In this document: piece after piece, positions 25,049-33,972 of the stretch | How positions within the stretch are numbered: position 1 is the first letter of the stretch | Layout: each line of letters starts with the position of its first letter | Source: CAYNVQ01 sp964400735 | GTDB taxonomy: Bacteria; Acidobacteriota; Aminicenantia; Aminicenantales; Aminicenantaceae | Reading direction: 5' to 3' | DNA: 64,000 bases | Assembly: GCA_964400735.1 (NCBI GenBank) | Contig: CAYNVQ010000001.1 | Location: 434,001 to 498,000, forward strand | Made by a program: the position numbers and the translations under genes | Notes under the pieces: generated by a model | What the model saw: only the letters and a program-made list of their open reading frames with translations | The model's database searches: none | Told to the model about the DNA's origin: nothing

Positions 25049-27223
25049 ATGATGTTCCGTATGTCGAAATTATCTTTGTTCAGATTTTTTTTGTCAAGGA
25101 CATTTCCCAGAAAGCTGTTTTTTTCCTTTTGGTTTTTCGGCTTTATCCTTTATTTCTGTTCAACCTCCTGCTCCAAACCTCAGGATCAGGTTCATACAGA
25201 TGTCAACTCTTATAAAAAGGTGGTGGATAGCGTCATTTCTTCGGAAAAAATCGATGAAACCTTAAAATTCCTGACGTCCGTGCCCCATGTAGCCGCCTCG
25301 CCCAGGAATAACGAGTTGGCAGATTTTGTGCGCGATGAGTGGAAAAAATTCGGTGTGGAAGATGCCCGCCTCGTTCCCTACGATGTACTGCTCTCTTTCC
25401 CGGAAAAAATCCATGTCGAACTCATCAGCCCTGAAAAATACACCTTGAGCCTTCGAGAGAAAAGTTATAAAGAAGACCCGGATACAGAAAGAACCGATGT
25501 GGGCATCCCTTACAACGCCTATTCACGGTCTGGCGACGTTACGGCTTCTCTGATATACGCCAACTCCGGCAATCCCCAGGACTATGATTATCTGGAAAGC
25601 CAAGGAATAGACGTTGAGGGGAAGATAGCCTTGGTCAGGTATTCGGCGCCCTACAGCTATCGAGGGTTCAAAGCCTACACGGCAGAGCAACGAGGTCTGG
25701 CCGCCTTGTTGATTTTTTCAGACCCAAAGGAAGACGGATACGCAAGAGGGCCGGTTTTTCCGGAAGGTCCTTGGGGCCCCTTGAGTCATATCCAGCGGGG
25801 TGGGATTCCCTATGATTTCATCTATCCAGGGGATCCATTGACTCCCGAATGGGCTTCTACGCCCGGATGCCGAAGGATTCCCCTCGAAGAATCCCCGGTT
25901 ATTCCCAAAATCATCTGCGTTCCCATTTCGGCCGAAGATGCCCTCCCTCTTCTCGAGTCCATGGATGGCGAAGAAGCGCCGGAATCATGGAGGGGAGCCC
26001 TTTCCGTAAAATACCGTCTTCAGGGCAGTGAGAGCAAAGTCCACATCTCCGTGGAGATGAAAGATCCCATCGAAAGAATTTATGATGTTTTGGGATCGAT
26101 CGAAGGATCGGAAAATCAGGAGGAGGTCATCGTAGTCGGGAACCACAGGGATGCCTGGGTTTTCGGGGGGCATGATCCCTCGAGTGGAACGGCTTGTATT
26201 GTGGAGCTGGTGCGGGCCTTTACCGAAGCCAGGAAAGCGGGATGGGAGCCGAAAAGGACCATCGTTTTTGGCAACTGGGACGCCGAAGAATTCACCTTAA
26301 CCGGTTCGACCGAGTGGGGGGAGGATAACCGGAACTGGCTCGCAGAGAATTTGGTGGCATATATCAATGTGGATAGTTCGGCCTGCGGGAGAAATTTCAG
26401 CGTGCAGGCTGTTCCCTGTCTTTTTCCCCTGATCCTCCAGACCATGAAAGAAGTCAACGACCCGGCCACCGGCCAGACGGTTTTCGATTGCTGGCTGAAG
26501 GGGCCCACAGAGGCGGGGACGATCGGGATAGCTTCCGGAAGCGGAAAGATCGATCCAATAGGAAGCGGAACGGATCATGCCGTTTTCTTGAATCACATCG
26601 GGGCCCCTGCTTTGAACATGGTCTTTTCGGGTGATTACGGAGTCTATCACTCCATGTACGATAACTACTACTGGATGAGCCATTTCGGCGATCCGGGAAT
26701 GCTTTACACGGCTGCGCTGGCCAAAATGTGGGCCCATATGATCATCGAGCTGGCTTGTAGGCCTATCATCCCATTGGATTATGAAGTTTACGCTCAGGAA
26801 CTGAGGAATTACCTTGAAGATTGGGCAGGGCTGTACGATCCCCAACATGAGAAATCCAATGAATTGAATGCGCTGCTTATGGATATGGAAAAAAGGGCCT
26901 CGGTCCTGACCCCTTACTTGTCAGGGAAAAAGGAGCTCGCTGGAAACGTCTCTGAAGAAAATATCCAAAAAGCCAACCGGCTTTTGATCCAAATAGAAAG
27001 GGATTTCACACACCCTGAAGGAATCCCCAAAAGAAAATGGTACAAACACCTCGTCTTCGGTGCGCGTTTCACCTATGACGACCTTCTATTCCCTGCCTTG
27101 ACCGAAGCCGCTGAGGAAGGAAATACAGAAGGGATACAGCAAGCGCTGCTCCTTCTCGAAAATTCCGTAAAAAAAGCGACTTCGAAGCTCGATCAAATCA
27201 CCAATGCTCTAAATATCCGTTAA
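25049..27223 (+). CDS. M28 metallopeptidase, glutamate carboxypeptidase II-like
   Basis: The ~724-residue protein has an N-terminal membrane/signal segment ending CSTSC (possible lipoprotein), a PA insertion domain (GKIALVRYSAPYSYRG), a peptidase domain with two-zinc ligands (NHRDAWVFGGHDPSSG, NWDAEEF, YHSMYDNYYW) and a C-terminal transferrin-receptor-like dimer domain. This is the layout of human PSMA/NAALADase and bacterial homologues. It should remove C-terminal acidic residues from peptides outside the cytoplasm. The frame opens at TTG 25007, but the ATGs at 25049, 25052 and 25061 are better starts because the first overlaps the IclR gene; no clear Shine-Dalgarno is seen. Confidence 0.9.
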   Translation: MMFRMSKLSLFRFFLSRTFPRKLFFSFWFFGFILYFCSTSCSKPQDQVHTDVNSYKKVVDSVISSEKIDETLKFLTSVPHVAASPRNNELADFVRDEWKKFGVEDARLVPYDVLLSFPEKIHVELISPEKYTLSLREKSYKEDPDTERTDVGIPYNAYSRSGDVTASLIYANSGNPQDYDYLESQGIDVEGKIALVRYSAPYSYRGFKAYTAEQRGLAALLIFSDPKEDGYARGPVFPEGPWGPLSHIQRGGIPYDFIYPGDPLTPEWASTPGCRRIPLEESPVIPKIICVPISAEDALPLLESMDGEEAPESWRGALSVKYRLQGSESKVHISVEMKDPIERIYDVLGSIEGSENQEEVIVVGNHRDAWVFGGHDPSSGTACIVELVRAFTEARKAGWEPKRTIVFGNWDAEEFTLTGSTEWGEDNRNWLAENLVAYINVDSSACGRNFSVQAVPCLFPLILQTMKEVNDPATGQTVFDCWLKGPTEAGTIGIASGSGKIDPIGSGTDHAVFLNHIGAPALNMVFSGDYGVYHSMYDNYYWMSHFGDPGMLYTAALAKMWAHMIIELACRPIIPLDYEVYAQELRNYLEDWAGLYDPQHEKSNELNALLMDMEKRASVLTPYLSGKKELAGNVSEENIQKANRLLIQIERDFTHPEGIPKRKWYKHLVFGARFTYDDLLFPALTEAAEEGNTEGIQQALLLLENSVKKATSKLDQITNALNIR

Positions 27224-27227
27224 ATAC

Positions 27228-27280
27228 AGCTTGTTTCGTTTCAGCCAAATTCGGATCACTCATGATATTTCTTAAGCGAT
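27228..27280. repeat. 53-bp dispersed repeat R4, copy 2
   Basis: These 53 bases match 8331-8383 with four transitions, starting five bases after the M28 stop codon. It probably derives from the same lost gene end or mobile sequence as copy 1. Confidence 0.7.
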
Positions 27281-27352
27281 GGATTGACTCTCTAGAAAGA
27301 TGCTTTGACTCTTAGCCATCAGTATTGGATAATATTTATACAACAAAAGGAT

Positions 27353-27775
27353 ATGACAAAAGATAAAGAAGTATTTTTCCTGGTTATTTTCGACGTCATC
27401 ATGCTGTTATGGGCTTTAATAGGAATTGGGGCAGGTTTTGATGAAATGTATGAGATGCGGAAGCGGTACCAAACCATTCTTTTGATAGCTACGTTACTTG
27501 CGGGTATTTCATTAATATATCTGAAGATAAAAAATCCCAAAGCCTCTTTTAAGATTTATCATCTTTGGATTCCCTTTTTTATTCTATTGTGGCTAGCTTT
27601 TTCATTCATAATATTTGCACATTATGATACTCCTTCTTCAGAAATACTTCCTCGATTGATTAAAGGCATCTATTTTAATGGACTTATTAATATTCTCTAT
27701 CCGTTTCTTTTTAGCTATATCATCATAATTGCTTATGCTTTATTTTCATTTGCCAAGAAACGGTTGATTAATTAA
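27353..27775 (+). CDS. Small integral membrane protein of unknown function
   Basis: The 140-residue protein has about four hydrophobic segments (FFLVIFDVIMLLWALIGIG, TILLIATLLAGISLIYL, WIPFFILLWLAFSFIIF, LFSYIIIIAYALFSF) and short charged loops, with no motif I can name. AAAGGA just before ATG 27353 makes this a better start than TTG 27305. AT-rich codon use differs from the peptidase genes on both sides, so it may be an insertion. It stands alone, with a likely terminator downstream. Confidence 0.6.
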   Translation: MTKDKEVFFLVIFDVIMLLWALIGIGAGFDEMYEMRKRYQTILLIATLLAGISLIYLKIKNPKASFKIYHLWIPFFILLWLAFSFIIFAHYDTPSSEILPRLIKGIYFNGLINILYPFLFSYIIIIAYALFSFAKKRLIN

Positions 27776-27887
27776 ATAGGAATCAAAGCCCATTTTCGTA
27801 AATGCTTCTTCGATTCTTCTATATGAAGAATAAACTATAATTTTCCTCACCCACGTATCTTTTATATTATGCACAAAGTGAGGATGT

Positions 27888-27916
27888 GAGCGAGTTCGAT
27901 CAACCGCTCGGTTTTT
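27888..27916 (+). terminator. Probable intrinsic terminator
   Basis: GAGCG-A-GTT at 27888-27896 pairs with AAC-CGCTC at 27902-27909, leaving a five-base loop and one bulge. GG and TTTTT follow. It would end the small membrane-protein transcript or attenuate the next operon. Confidence 0.5.
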
Positions 27917-27944
27917 AAAAAGGCATTCGATAAGGAGATCCACC

Positions 27945-29132
27945 ATGAAAAGGCGAGATTTCGTCAAAAGCACATTGATCGGTTTTCCCCTGCTTTCTGG
28001 AAAGTCTCTTCTCTCCACTGATAAGTCCAAGAGTCAGGAGACCGGTCTATCCGCCGGCACGCGCAGATGCAGAGTGCGTGACCTCGGGATAAAGATCGGT
28101 TTCTTGGAAACAGGTCCCAATAATGCCATTACCGACATCCAAGGCGTGAAGGTCGGGCATAAGACAATCATCAAAGGTGAAGCCTCGAAAGCCGTGAGAA
28201 CAGGCATCACGGTCATCCTTCCCCATGAAGGGAACATCTGTGAGGAAAACCTATTCGCCTCCTTTTTCAACCTGAACGGCTGGGGAGAAATGACGGACAT
28301 TTCGAGGTTGGAAAAATCAGGAAGGCTCGAAACCCCTGTTTTCCTTACAGGGACCTACAATGTAGGGATCGTTTACAGCGCTGCCCTTAAATATCTCACA
28401 GAGCTCAACCCCCAGATGGGGAATACCGTTGCCTTTGTTTCTCCTATCGTGGCGGAATGTTTCGACGATTTTCTGAGCGATACGAAAAGCCGCCAGATCT
28501 CTGAAGATGATGTTTTCGAAGCCCTTCATCAGGCCAAAGGGGGGCCGGTCGAGGAAGGAGCCGTAGGCGGAGGCACAGGAATGACGGCTTTCGGCTTCAA
28601 GGGAGGCATAGGGACTTCTTCCCGAAAAGTCCTGGATGATTTCTGTGTAGGCGTGCTCGTGATGGCCAATACCGGAAGCCGGGATCATTTGCGAATGGAC
28701 GGTGTGCCCGTGGGAAAAGAAATCAAAGGATACCGGTACAGGACCGAAAAGACCAAATCCATCATCCTGATCGCTGCTACCGATGCTCCGCTTCTCCCCT
28801 ATCAACTTCGCAAAATCGCCAAAAGGGTGGCCATGGGTCTGGCTCAAACCGGCTCGTACTCCCACACCGAAAGCGGTGACCTCATCCTCGCCTTCTCAAC
28901 TGGGAACAAAATTCTTAGAAATGATTCACGGCTTTTTTCGCCTCTGCGGACCATAGACGATTTCGCCCTGAGTCCCCTTTATCAAGCGGCAGTCGAGGCA
29001 ACCCAAGAAGCCATTCTGAATGCCTTGACCTCAGCCCGGACGATGACCGGCCGTGACGGGAATACGGCTTACGGCATTCCACTGGATCAGGTTCTACAAA
29101 TCATGAAAAAATACTCCAGGTTAGGAGACTAG
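27945..29132 (+). CDS. P1 (DmpA) family aminopeptidase, Tat-type signal
   Basis: The 395-residue protein begins MKRRDFVKSTLIGFPLLSG, a twin-arginine-like signal, so it is probably exported folded. The DmpA fold follows: NAITDIQGVKVGH, NVGIVYSAALKYL, EEGAVGGGTGMTAFGFKGGIGTSSR. The autocleavage and nucleophile site of P1 peptidases is in the GGIGTSSR stretch. Members remove N-terminal residues from peptides or hydrolyse D-amino acid amides and esters. AAGGAG supports the start. The next gene is a paralogue four bases away. Confidence 0.9.
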   Translation: MKRRDFVKSTLIGFPLLSGKSLLSTDKSKSQETGLSAGTRRCRVRDLGIKIGFLETGPNNAITDIQGVKVGHKTIIKGEASKAVRTGITVILPHEGNICEENLFASFFNLNGWGEMTDISRLEKSGRLETPVFLTGTYNVGIVYSAALKYLTELNPQMGNTVAFVSPIVAECFDDFLSDTKSRQISEDDVFEALHQAKGGPVEEGAVGGGTGMTAFGFKGGIGTSSRKVLDDFCVGVLVMANTGSRDHLRMDGVPVGKEIKGYRYRTEKTKSIILIAATDAPLLPYQLRKIAKRVAMGLAQTGSYSHTESGDLILAFSTGNKILRNDSRLFSPLRTIDDFALSPLYQAAVEATQEAILNALTSARTMTGRDGNTAYGIPLDQVLQIMKKYSRLGD

Positions 29133-29136
29133 AGCT

Positions 29137-30165
29137 ATGAATAGGGAAAAAACGCGAAAATTCGCTACGGGTGAAAAAAACTCGATCACCGACATCGAAG
29201 GCGTCAAGGTCGGACATCTCACAGTGAGCAAGAACATTTTGACTCCCCGGGGCGAAGAAGCCAACATCCGGACAGGCTTGACCGCCATTCTCCCCTACCC
29301 TATGGAAAAAGAAATGCGGCTCTTCATGGGGAGCTTCGGTCTCCGGGGAAAGAATGAAATAACCGGCTATGAAGTGGCCGATGATTTCTGCTACCTGAAT
29401 TCTCCCATTGTTCTGACCAATTCCATCAATGTCGGGGCTGCTTATAATGCGGTGCTTTCCTACGGTTTTTCGCTCAATAGAGTAGAAATCTGGCCTCCTC
29501 TGATCGTCGGAATCGATGACTCTTACCTGAACGATATAACGGCAAGCCATCTGGATGAAAAGGACATCCTGGACACATTCCAAAAGGCATCGCAAGGACC
29601 GGTTGAACAGGGATCCGTAGGAGTAGGATTAGGCTTAAGCGCTTATGGGTACAAGGGAGGAATCGGGACAGCTTCCAGGATGATCGAAGTGGCCGGCCGG
29701 AATTTTACATGCGGCGTCCTTGTCGCTTCGAACCATAGCCATCCTTTCTCAGCTTTTTCATCGAATAATGGCGTCCACAGCCAATTGAATAGAGGCGGAT
29801 CGTTTACTCTTGTTATCGGTATGGATATTCCTATGGTCCCTCACCAGATCAACTCCATCGTCAAAAGTTTAATTTTCAGTCCAGGCTTCCTTTTTCATTC
29901 CCCAGGCCACTCGGACGATATCACTTGCGTTTTCTTCACCACGGCCAACCCGATGACCATGGAGGAGAACGGGCCTTTGGTTCATGATTTTCTAGCCATC
30001 AATGCTGCGTCTGAAGTTAAAATCATTCTTGCGGCCCGGGAGGCTGTGTTGGAGGCGCTGGTGAATTCTCTTCTATTCGCCTCTCCTGTAAAAGGGCGAG
30101 AAGGAAGAAAATGCGAGACGATTCCGGAGGCGGAAATCGATTCCTTGATAAAAACCATTGAATAA
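29137..30165 (+). CDS. P1 (DmpA) family aminopeptidase, cytoplasmic paralogue
   Basis: The 342-residue protein repeats the family blocks of the previous gene (NSITDIEGVKVGH, NSINVGAAYNAVL, EQGSVGVGLGLSAYGYKGGIGTASR) but has no signal peptide. The pair therefore seems split between outside and inside the cell. The GGAG within the end of the upstream gene serves as its ribosome site, implying coupling. It probably degrades small peptides after uptake by the permease that follows. Confidence 0.9.
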   Translation: MNREKTRKFATGEKNSITDIEGVKVGHLTVSKNILTPRGEEANIRTGLTAILPYPMEKEMRLFMGSFGLRGKNEITGYEVADDFCYLNSPIVLTNSINVGAAYNAVLSYGFSLNRVEIWPPLIVGIDDSYLNDITASHLDEKDILDTFQKASQGPVEQGSVGVGLGLSAYGYKGGIGTASRMIEVAGRNFTCGVLVASNHSHPFSAFSSNNGVHSQLNRGGSFTLVIGMDIPMVPHQINSIVKSLIFSPGFLFHSPGHSDDITCVFFTTANPMTMEENGPLVHDFLAINAASEVKIILAAREAVLEALVNSLLFASPVKGREGRKCETIPEAEIDSLIKTIE

Positions 30166-30208
30166 AGTTTGACGAAACAGGTAGAATGATGCGCAGAGAA
30201 ATCCGTCA

Positions 30209-31624
30209 ATGGGAGAAACAGGCATAACACAAGAAAACAGCAGCAAACCGCATCTTCTCCGGAAGATGAATCTCCTCGATTCCACCTTCCTGGTGATCGG
30301 GTCTATCGTGGGTTCGGGAATATTCATGACCACGGGATTCATCGCCGAGTACCTCCCCTCCCCCGGTTTCATCCTCCTGGTCTGGCTGGTGGGCGGCTTC
30401 ATCGCTCTCAGCGGAGCACTGGCCTTCGCGGAACTTGGGGCCATGTATCCCCAGGCAGGAGGCCAGTACGTCTATCTGAGGAAGGCCTATGGAACGTGGG
30501 CGGGCTTTCTATACGGATGGGGATTCTTCTGGGTTATCGAATGCGGTGGAATAGCCACCTTGGCCGTGGGTTTTGCGGAATACTTCGGATATTTTGTCCC
30601 CAGCCTATCGACCCAAACTTATCTGGTACAACTCCACATCCTCAACACTACTTATTCTCTATCGGCAGGGCAGTTGATCGCCGTTCTTTCGATCGTGATT
30701 CTGTCGGCAGTCAATTATTTCGGAATAAAAAGCGGAGTCACCGTCCAGAACATCTTTACCTTCTTGAGGATAGGCGCTGTCGCCGTCCTCGTTATCCTTG
30801 GTCTGGCCATAGGAAAAAAATCGGGAATTGGAAATGTGGAAGGATTATTTCCCTCAGGAGGAGTATTCGATTTCAGACTTTTTGGCCTGGCCCTTATCGC
30901 CGTCCTGTGGACCTACGACGGCTGGTACGGGGTCAACTGCACGGCAGAGGAGGTCAAAAATCCGGAACGGAATATCCCTTTGAGTCTGATCCTAGGAACC
31001 CTTTCCGTGACCCTTATCTACATGCTGATGAATATCGTCTATATTCTTGCTTTACCGGTAGATAGCATGAAAGGAATAGCGCGAATAGGAGAGCTGGCTT
31101 CGACCCATCTCTTCGGGACCACGGCCACGTTTTTTATATCTGCTACGATCATGATCTCCATCTTCGGGTGCCTGAGCGCCACCATCATCTACGGGCCACG
31201 GGTCTATTTCGCCATGGCAGAAGACAAGGCCTTTTTCAAGAGCATGGCCTATGTCCATCCCCGCTACAAGGTGCCCACCAAAGCCATCATTTGGCAGGCC
31301 GTCTGGTCTTCCATCCTCTGCTTCACAGGCACTTATAAAGCGCTTTTCGAGTACGTCGTTTTTGCCCTGGTGATATTTTTCGCTGCCACAGGCCTGGCCG
31401 TTATGGTCCTACGCTGGAAGGCCCCCGACGTTAATCGGCCTTACAGGGCTTGGGGATACCCTGTTCTCCCCCTTCTGTTCGTGCTTATCAATCTGGCCGT
31501 ATTCGTCAATACAGTCATGGCCCAACCGCTGAAATCAGGGGTGGGATTGCTCATCCTCCTGGCCGGAATTCCAGCCTTCCTTTACTGGCGCAGAAAGTCA
31601 AAAAAGCGTTCTCTCTCCACCTGA
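30209..31624 (+). CDS. APC superfamily amino-acid permease
   Basis: The 471-residue protein has about 12 membrane segments and the N-terminal pattern of APC/LAT transporters: LLDSTFLVIGSIVGSGIFMTTG, in which the unwound helix GSGIF binds the amino-acid backbone, then LAFAELGAMYPQAGGQYVYLRKAYG. It should import or exchange amino acids. It lies 43 bases after two P1 peptidases in the same direction, suggesting one peptide-use operon. Confidence 0.92.
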   Translation: MGETGITQENSSKPHLLRKMNLLDSTFLVIGSIVGSGIFMTTGFIAEYLPSPGFILLVWLVGGFIALSGALAFAELGAMYPQAGGQYVYLRKAYGTWAGFLYGWGFFWVIECGGIATLAVGFAEYFGYFVPSLSTQTYLVQLHILNTTYSLSAGQLIAVLSIVILSAVNYFGIKSGVTVQNIFTFLRIGAVAVLVILGLAIGKKSGIGNVEGLFPSGGVFDFRLFGLALIAVLWTYDGWYGVNCTAEEVKNPERNIPLSLILGTLSVTLIYMLMNIVYILALPVDSMKGIARIGELASTHLFGTTATFFISATIMISIFGCLSATIIYGPRVYFAMAEDKAFFKSMAYVHPRYKVPTKAIIWQAVWSSILCFTGTYKALFEYVVFALVIFFAATGLAVMVLRWKAPDVNRPYRAWGYPVLPLLFVLINLAVFVNTVMAQPLKSGVGLLILLAGIPAFLYWRRKSKKRSLST

Positions 31625-31692
31625 TCTGCCTGGTCATCTTCCACTTCGCAGGAGCGAACTAAAAATCAGTAAAACATCAGGCTTCTCCGTAG

Positions 31693-31830
31693 CGATATCG
31701 GAAGATTCCGACCCAACCTAGCCCAGCCTTCACGAACCGCTTTTCGAGGGAATCTTACGGAATCAGACGGTGAGGATGTATTGACCGCGACGAGGAAAAA
31801 AGTGTGAGATTCGGATTGACAGAGTATTAG
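31693..31830 (+). ncRNA. Structured repeat R2, copy H (short form)
   Basis: This intergenic stretch shares GACCCAACCTA-CCCAGCCTTC, CGAGGG, GAGGATGT-TTGA and ATTCGGATTGACA with the larger element at 42374-42863. The small stem TCGGAA-GA-TTCCGA is preserved as TCGG--GA-CCCGA in the other copy with changed bases. Where the other two copies carry the R1 hairpin, this copy has about 20 unrelated bases. An RNA rather than a protein origin is inferred. Orientation is unknown; + is arbitrary. Confidence 0.5.
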
Positions 31831-31849
31831 GAACAGTAGCTAGCACCAG

Positions 31850-32605
31850 TCACTTTTGACTGGCAAGGCCTCCGGCGATCTCGCCCCCGTCGATCACGAA
31901 GGTCTGTCCGGTGATAAAGGCGGCCTCAGCCGAGGCGAGGAAAGCGAATAGGGCTGCCACTTCTTCCGGTTTCCCCACCCTTTCGAGCGGGACCTTTTTC
32001 CTGAAGGCATCGAGCATTTCCACGGTGTATTCTGTCTCCTGCATAGGAGTGAGTATGAAACCCGGACAGACGGCATTCACCCGCACTTTAGGTGCGAGCT
32101 CCAGGGCCATGGAGCGTGTCAATTCGATGACTCCGGCTTTAGAAGCATTGTAGGAGGCATAATGGTGATATCCAGTCAAGGCATTGGTCGATCCCATGTT
32201 TAGGATCACACCCCCCTCCCCTATCCACATGCGCTGCGCTGCCTGTTGTGCGACGTAGAAGAGGCCATTCAGATTGACGTCCATCACTTCCAACCACTGC
32301 TCTGGGCTGATTTCCATGAATGGATTCCGGAAACTGATCCCGGCATTGTTGATCAGGATATCTAAACCATTCCACATTGCATCCAGTCGATCGAATGCTT
32401 TGGCCACTTGTTCAGGTTTTGAGACATCGGCAATTAAGGTCTCTTTTAGTTCTGACATCTCGTTCATTAGCTCCTGGCACGCCTTTTCATCCCGGTCGAG
32501 AACCACAACCTGGGCCTCCTCCTCCATAAACCGTTGGGCCGTGGATCTACCGATGCCGCTGGCGCCGCCAGTGATCAAAACGCGTTTATCCTTTAATCCT
32601 TTCAT
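31850..32605 (-). CDS. Short-chain dehydrogenase/reductase
   Basis: This 251-residue classical SDR has the NAD(P) loop TGGASGIG, the NNAG motif, the catalytic Ser in MGSTNALTG and YxxxK as YNASK, with the usual C-terminal ITGQTFVIDGG. An Asp after the second strand (VVLDRDE) suggests NAD(H). The substrate is unknown. ATG 32605 is preferred over 32647 because AAAGGAG precedes it and the glycine loop then sits at the usual place. A 7-bp stem (CCAGTCA/TGACTGG, 31846-31863) overlaps the stop codon. Confidence 0.9.
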   Translation of the reverse strand: MKGLKDKRVLITGGASGIGRSTAQRFMEEEAQVVVLDRDEKACQELMNEMSELKETLIADVSKPEQVAKAFDRLDAMWNGLDILINNAGISFRNPFMEISPEQWLEVMDVNLNGLFYVAQQAAQRMWIGEGGVILNMGSTNALTGYHHYASYNASKAGVIELTRSMALELAPKVRVNAVCPGFILTPMQETEYTVEMLDAFRKKVPLERVGKPEEVAALFAFLASAEAAFITGQTFVIDGGEIAGGLASQK

Positions 32606-32814
32606 CTCGTTTCTCCTTTGGCTTGCGGATTCTAATGATTCCCCCAATTTCCTGTTTTCTTTGAAGCTAGCCTGACTCTTTCAGGACCTCTGAGGTGATT
32701 TCTGAATATATCAGGCACGAGCCTATCCATTAAACACGAAAATAGCAAATTTGCCGCGAAAACTTAAGTGACAGGCCTGTTTTCCAAACTATACTATACT
32801 CTAGATAAACGATT

Positions 32815-33930
32815 TCAGAATGTGTATTCGTAGTAGGTCGACTCACAGGGATTCCCCCGGGCCAGGAACATGGTTTTCGTCGTCAAATTGATGATGACGG
32901 ACAGCGTGGTTTTCACCCCTTTCCCATGGCGGCAGATGGATCCAGGGCGATTGGCGTGGTCCTGAAGGAACGACTTGAGCAAGTCCACGGAAATCCGGCC
33001 TTTGTTGTTTTTCATCAGACGGTTGGCCCTGTTGTATCTGAACATGGAGGTCGTGATATCCTGGCGGTCCAGCTCATACTTCCGCATCCTTGGCGCAACA
33101 AAATGGTTGGTGTGGACAAGGTATCCATCCTCTGCATAGATGGCTTCATAATCCGTAGCAGAGCTTTCGATGCTGTAGATCTCGCCGTTGGCATCGGTTA
33201 TGACCTGATTGTAGTTCGACGCCCGGGGTTGAAAGATGGCCGCATCGATCGCCTCGCTCATGGTCCGGGCGGCTAATATTTTACGCACCAGCAGCATTCG
33301 TGGAACCCCCATTTTCATGTCATTCATGCTCAGTTCGTTGCCGGTCAGGCTGATTCCCTCGGAATTGTATCCAAAGCTTATGCCTAGTCCTCCGTATCCC
33401 ACAGCCAGTATTTCGGGCTCTCCCTCCACCTCGTAGTGCACGACTACCCCGTATTTTTCGAGCTCAGGGCCTGTGTCATTGTTATGGGCCGCAAGAACGG
33501 AGCCGTCGACCGTGACATCTCCGGAGGCGATCAAATCGCTGCATCCTTTAACATAGTTTGTGGCAAAAATCTCCTCGCACATGTCGCTGAAAAGGTCCAC
33601 CAGGTCGATTCCGGCCGCATCCGCTGCCCCCCGAATCTCCTCCACGTATTCAGGCATATGTTTTTTGCTGAATTCCAAAAAGATCTGTGACTGGGCCCTG
33701 ATGTCTTCCCAGCTCACATCCATGTTTTTCTCGACGTATTCTTTACTGCTCTGAATAATCTCGTTGAGCTGGACCTTCATTTGAGTGCCGATCTGGTATC
33801 CCGCCTCATAATGAGTGCCCTTGGCGTGAATGACAGGTATTTTTGTATTGTCCGAAAACGCGGGGCCACCCAAGAAAACAATGCATAAAATAATAAGCAC
33901 AGATTTTTTTGTCTTAGCGAATAGCTGCAT
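32815..33930 (-). CDS. C45 family (acyl-coenzyme A:6-APA acyltransferase-like) hydrolase, exported
   Basis: The ~371-residue protein has a signal peptide (KKSVLIILCIVFLGGPAFSD) and the C45/AAT N-terminal nucleophile fold: GTHYEAGYQIGTQ, then the processing site with Cys in YVKGCSDL and VLAAHNNDTG after it, and later ISLTGNELS. These enzymes self-cleave to expose the Cys and hydrolyse amide bonds. The substrate is not known. GGAGGAAG before ATG 33930 fixes the start. Confidence 0.85.
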   Translation of the reverse strand: MQLFAKTKKSVLIILCIVFLGGPAFSDNTKIPVIHAKGTHYEAGYQIGTQMKVQLNEIIQSSKEYVEKNMDVSWEDIRAQSQIFLEFSKKHMPEYVEEIRGAADAAGIDLVDLFSDMCEEIFATNYVKGCSDLIASGDVTVDGSVLAAHNNDTGPELEKYGVVVHYEVEGEPEILAVGYGGLGISFGYNSEGISLTGNELSMNDMKMGVPRMLLVRKILAARTMSEAIDAAIFQPRASNYNQVITDANGEIYSIESSATDYEAIYAEDGYLVHTNHFVAPRMRKYELDRQDITTSMFRYNRANRLMKNNKGRISVDLLKSFLQDHANRPGSICRHGKGVKTTLSVIINLTTKTMFLARGNPCESTYYEYTF

Positions 33931-33972
33931 TTTTCTTCCTCCAGGCAAAGAAATTATTGGTAATATCCCGCT

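Noticed and set aside
31846..31863. CCAGTCA/TGACTGG stem as terminator of the SDR gene
   Set aside because: It overlaps the stop codon and no U run follows on the minus strand.
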